Source: Chloroflexota bacterium (lineage in GTDB: Bacteria; Chloroflexota; Anaerolineae; Anaerolineales; UBA11858). Taken from it: DNA of 26,036 nt. The notes beneath the pieces are model-generated. The model did not search any database, was not told where the DNA came from, and saw nothing but the letters and a program-made list of their open reading frames with translations. Made by a program: the position numbers and the translations under genes. The stretch lies in NCBI GenBank assembly GCA_030666985.1, contig DAOUWT010000007.1:1-26036 (forward strand), read 5' to 3'. Positions 23,961 to 26,036 of this stretch are shown one piece after another (the first letter of the stretch is position 1; the number at the start of each line of letters is the position of its first letter).

Positions 23961-24524
23961 ATGCTTAAAGAAATTTTGGCCGTAATCAAAAAAGATCTTA
24001 GATTGGCAGTTTTTCGCGAGACCATATTTTTGTGGCTGGCGAATGCCCTGCCGCGTTTCAATACCTTTGATGCCGCCCGAGCCTTAGTTTTGCGCCTGGC
24101 AGGCTTGCAAATAAAGTACCCATCCTTGGTCTTTTCGCCTTTAGAAATCCGCCCCATTGGAGCAGCCAGCCGGATACATATTGGGCGCGACGCCTTTATC
24201 AACAGTGGAGTGCGTTTCACAGCCCGCTATCCAGCAGAAATTGTCATTGGCAAGAGAGTGTTTATTGGCCCGCGCTGCTGTTTTGAAACCGTTAACCATG
24301 ACCTAAAACCACAACCTGACGGGACACGCTCAACATCCCCGCAAAGTATTCAGATAGGCAATGATGTCTGGTTTGGAGCAAACGTCACCGTTTTGCCCGG
24401 CGTGACAATTGGAGACAGCAGTGTGATAGCCGCCGGGGCGGTGGTGGCCTCCGATGTCCCGGAAGGGGTGGTAGCTGGGGGTGTCCCCGCTAAAATAATC
24501 AGGAATATAGAAATTTATGAATGA
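23961..24524 (+). CDS. NodL/Maa-like hexapeptide acetyltransferase
   Basis: A 187-residue trimeric left-handed beta-helix O-acetyltransferase of the maltose/galactoside acetyltransferase group; probably acetylates a sugar of the surface polymer with acetyl-CoA. An N-terminal helical part (1-60) precedes hexapeptides from about residue 70. ETVNHDLKPQP holds the catalytic histidine (NHD), then IGNDVWFGANVTVLPGVTIGDSSVIAAGAVVASDV and GGVPAKIIR are classic. ATG 23961 gives the expected length, but no Shine-Dalgarno is visible because the heptamer array ends ten bases upstream. It is the last gene of the + strand locus. Confidence 0.88.
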   Translation: MLKEILAVIKKDLRLAVFRETIFLWLANALPRFNTFDAARALVLRLAGLQIKYPSLVFSPLEIRPIGAASRIHIGRDAFINSGVRFTARYPAEIVIGKRVFIGPRCCFETVNHDLKPQPDGTRSTSPQSIQIGNDVWFGANVTVLPGVTIGDSSVIAAGAVVASDVPEGVVAGGVPAKIIRNIEIYE

Positions 24525-24537
24525 TCTCTTGTATAAA

Positions 24538-24611
24538 TTGATCGAGGCGGAAACGCATTCCGCCAGATTTCGTTAGCTGGGACCGACGGGACACGGTTCC
24601 GTCTCGATCAA
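24538..24611. repeat. Long cruciform after the last + strand gene
   Basis: Outer arms TTGATCGAGGCGGAA (24538-24552) and TTCCGTCTCGATCAA (24597-24611) pair over 15 positions with one G-T wobble. Inside are two smaller hairpins, GGCGGAA/TTCCGCC (24546-24564) and GGGACCG/CGGTTCC (24579-24600). The T-run at 24622 is too far away for a standard terminator. Confidence 0.7.
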
Positions 24612-24665
24612 GTTATCAATATTTTTTCCAAATGCGATGGCCCTGGTCTACTACTCCCACCCCCT

Positions 24666-24736
24666 TCACGCAACATCGCGAAGCATCCCCGTAGGGGGAC
24701 GCAACACGCATCACGTTTCACTCTTAACTCATCACG
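24666..24736 (+). repeat. Heptamer array H8 with embedded P1 palindrome
   Basis: CACGCAA leads into P1 (24674-24701: CATCGCGAAGCATCCCC, GTA, GGGGG), followed by degenerate CACGCAT, CACGTTT and CACG units. The arrangement repeats that of array H7, but the next element is the selD remnant on the opposite strand. Confidence 0.75.
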
Positions 24737-24742
24737 TCTATC

Positions 24743-24975
24743 TACACAACTTCAATTTCATCCCCTTCTACAACTTCTCCAATAACCCACAAGGGCTGGT
24801 CAATTTCTTCGGCGCGGGCTAGCATTGCCTCAACTTGGCCGGGGGGGGGGACAGCCAGCAGCAACGCAAATTAGGCCGTACTTGGGTTCCGGATCCTGGA
24901 TGGTGTGTCCCCCGGCCAGGACTACGCCGGCCTCTTTGGCCTTTTCGGCTCCGCCCCGCATGATTTCTACGGAAA
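24743..24975 (-). pseudogene. selD: selD remnant (selenophosphate synthase), broken
   Basis: Reading the - strand, one frame (24975 down to about 24866) gives VEIMRGGAEKAKEAG then VVLAGGHTIQDPEPKYG, the metal- and substrate-binding block of selenophosphate synthase. A second frame shifted at the run of ten C (G on +, 24841-24850) gives LLLAVPP, then ARAEEIDQPLWVIGEVVEG and ends EIEVV at a stop (24743-24745), matching the SelD C-terminus. The N-terminal third and the middle are missing, and the 5' side runs into repeat G1b. PurM, a related fold, was considered, but DPEPKYG is SelD-specific. An intact copy may exist elsewhere. Confidence 0.75.
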
Positions 24976-24986
24976 TGGCGTGGATA

Positions 24987-25121
24987 CCATCCCCCAGGGT
25001 CGTGCCACGCTTGGGCGTGTGTGCCACGCCTGGGGATTGGTCTCACGCCCCCGTGCGGCGCCCTCTCCCCTTGCCTGCGTGGTACCTTCCCCCCAAAATC
25101 CACGGGGTTCAAATAATCACG
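24987..25121 (+). repeat. GC-rich dispersed repeat G1b
   Basis: Same-strand partner of 15131-15308, shorter in the middle. It shares CCATCCCCCAGG at the left, TTGGTCTCACGCCCCCG and GGCGCCCTCTCC in the centre, and CCAAAATCCACGGGG plus AATAATCACG at the right. It abuts the truncated 5' side of the selD remnant, so it may mark the breakpoint. Confidence 0.8.
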
Positions 25122-25135
25122 TGTCCTGTCCTGGG

Positions 25136-25894
25136 TTAAATTCGCTCTAAGAACTCCGCCAGTACTGCGGCAAATTGTTCAGGTTTCTCGATCATGACCA
25201 TGTGTCCCGCTTCTGGGATGATCTCTAGTTCGGCAGAGGGAATTTGGTTTGCCAAATACTGTGAGTGCTTGACCGGCATGAGCCTATCGACACTGCCGCA
25301 AATTACCCGCGTTGGATGTTCTATTTCCGTCAGGCACTCTCTCGCGTCAAAGGCATCGCAGGCCACAAAATCCCCGTGCAGCACGCTGGGGCGGATCTCT
25401 AGCATTTGCTTCTGGGCCGCTTTCACTAATTCAGAGTTTGCACCGAGGTTGAATGCCCAAGAGGCAAGAAACTCTACAGTGGATTGGAAGGTAGTTTCGT
25501 GGGCGGTGTTTTCCAAGAAAGTCGCATTTACCGGATAGTGCGCCCCGGCCCCGACTAGGACGGAGCCTAGCACACGCTCCGGGTATTGTATCCCCAGGTT
25601 CAGGGCAATTGCCCCTCCCATGGAATGACCTGCTAAAGCCGCTTTTGGCAAATTCACCTCGTCCATCCACGCCAGAACCTGTTCTGTATAATCAGAAACC
25701 CGGTGCAAGCCATGCCCCTTGGATTTTCCATGTCCTGGCAGGTCGAGGGCGTATACTCTGTATCCCGACAAACGTCGAACCTGGATTGGCCAATGGAGGT
25801 GGTTTCCCCCTGCCCCGTGGATCAGGACAATGGGGAGGCGTTCGGCATCTTCTGGGTGGTAGGCGTAGTAATAAATATCGGCAGCGTAGGGCAT
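25136..25894 (-). CDS. Alpha/beta hydrolase
   Basis: Cytoplasmic serine hydrolase of the alpha/beta fold, 252 residues. The oxyanion-hole motif HGAGG (26-30), nucleophile elbow GHSMGG with S91, acid D203 in CGSVDRLMP and H231 in EAGHMVMIEKP form a complete catalytic triad. The cap between about 120 and 180 is the usual helical lid. The start at 25894 (- strand) is chosen because AAGGAG lies eight bases upstream; the longer frame from 25987 reads through the heptamer array. Substrate is not predictable (esterase, lipase or C-C hydrolase). It is the only complete gene on the - strand and has no functional link to the polysaccharide locus. Confidence 0.88.
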   Translation of the reverse strand: MPYAADIYYYAYHPEDAERLPIVLIHGAGGNHLHWPIQVRRLSGYRVYALDLPGHGKSKGHGLHRVSDYTEQVLAWMDEVNLPKAALAGHSMGGAIALNLGIQYPERVLGSVLVGAGAHYPVNATFLENTAHETTFQSTVEFLASWAFNLGANSELVKAAQKQMLEIRPSVLHGDFVACDAFDARECLTEIEHPTRVICGSVDRLMPVKHSQYLANQIPSAELEIIPEAGHMVMIEKPEQFAAVLAEFLERI

Positions 25895-25934
25895 ATAGAA
25901 AACTCCTTGAGGGGAAGTATTTATTCCAGAATCC

Positions 25935-25983
25935 GTGATGCGTGAAACGTGAGGCGTGAAACGTGAGGCGTGAGGCGCGTGTC
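25935..25983 (-). repeat. Heptamer array H9 upstream of the hydrolase
   Basis: Six in-register units on the + strand, GTGATGC GTGAAAC GTGAGGC GTGAAAC GTGAGGC GTGAGGC, plus a degenerate seventh. On the - strand these read as CAC-type units pointing toward the hydrolase start, the same orientation relative to the gene as arrays H1, H3, H6 and H7. Confidence 0.85.
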
Positions 25984-26014
25984 GCAATTGACTATATTTA
26001 TGAAATCCGCATAG

Positions 26015-26036
26015 GCAGCCCCCTCCCAGCCTCCCC
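26015..26036 (-). repeat. Partial copy of nested hairpin N1 at the window edge
   Basis: GCAGCCCCCTCCCAGCCTCCCC (shown in part: CCCCCTCCCAGCCTCCCC) is nearly the reverse complement of 8351-8373 and is cut by the end of the window. Confidence 0.5.

Noticed and set aside
24743..24850. C-terminal fragment of purM
   Set aside because: The fragment alone resembles both PurM and SelD, but the adjoining frame has DPEPKYG, specific to SelD, and the two join as one decayed gene.
24830..25027. A 65-residue - strand frame as a functional small gene
   Set aside because: It is a fragment of SelD lacking both ends, with its start inside a dispersed repeat and its end at a poly-C frameshift.

Overview
The window reads as a bacterial chromosome fragment, most likely from an uncultivated Chloroflexota (Anaerolineae-like) lineage. 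That placement is an inference. It rests on the family-4 uracil-DNA glycosylase, the large GT-C membrane glycosyltransferases that resemble Chloroflexota proteins, and intergenic spacers full of heptameric CACGNNN arrays and palindromes. All genes except the last lie on the + strand. I see no tRNA, rRNA, CRISPR array, transposase or phage gene.

Layout. Positions 110-2061 hold housekeeping genes: tsaE and tsaB (tRNA t6A modification) and a Fe-S uracil-DNA glycosylase. Positions 2275-24524 form a surface-polysaccharide locus. It opens with a UDP-glucuronate 4-epimerase-like SDR, a very AT-rich polytopic protein, GDP-mannose 4,6-dehydratase and a GT-C glycosyltransferase (2275-8215). Next come five genes matching the WbpD, WbpE, WbpB, WbpA and WbpI/WecB steps (8427-13971), enough for a route from UDP-GlcNAc to UDP-ManNAc(3NAc)A. 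Then follow a polyprenyl-phosphate-type GT2, a hexapeptide acetyltransferase, a UPF0104 membrane protein, a second copy of the GT-C enzyme, a GtrB-like GT2 and a GT4 (14017-21033). The locus closes with an alkaline-phosphatase-superfamily protein, a second UPF0104 protein and a NodL/Maa-like acetyltransferase (21169-24524). No initiating phosphosugar transferase, Wzx or Wzy is recognisable, so the locus probably extends elsewhere or uses GT-C/lipid-linked sugar chemistry. At the right end are a broken selD remnant and an alpha/beta hydrolase on the - strand.

The most unusual content is the repeats. At least three families of short palindromes occur both between genes and inside reading frames, kept in frame or extending the C-terminus. 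One interrupts the first GT-C gene but is absent from its paralogue, and another copy of the same element carries the stop codon of wecB. A fourth family sits in two spacers as a string of hairpins whose arms differ by compensatory changes. Heptamer arrays lie in most spacers, reading CACGNNN toward the start of the following gene and inverted after the stop of the preceding one. Together they suggest an RPE-like (Rickettsia palindromic element-like) process that inserts structured repeats into spacers and genes.
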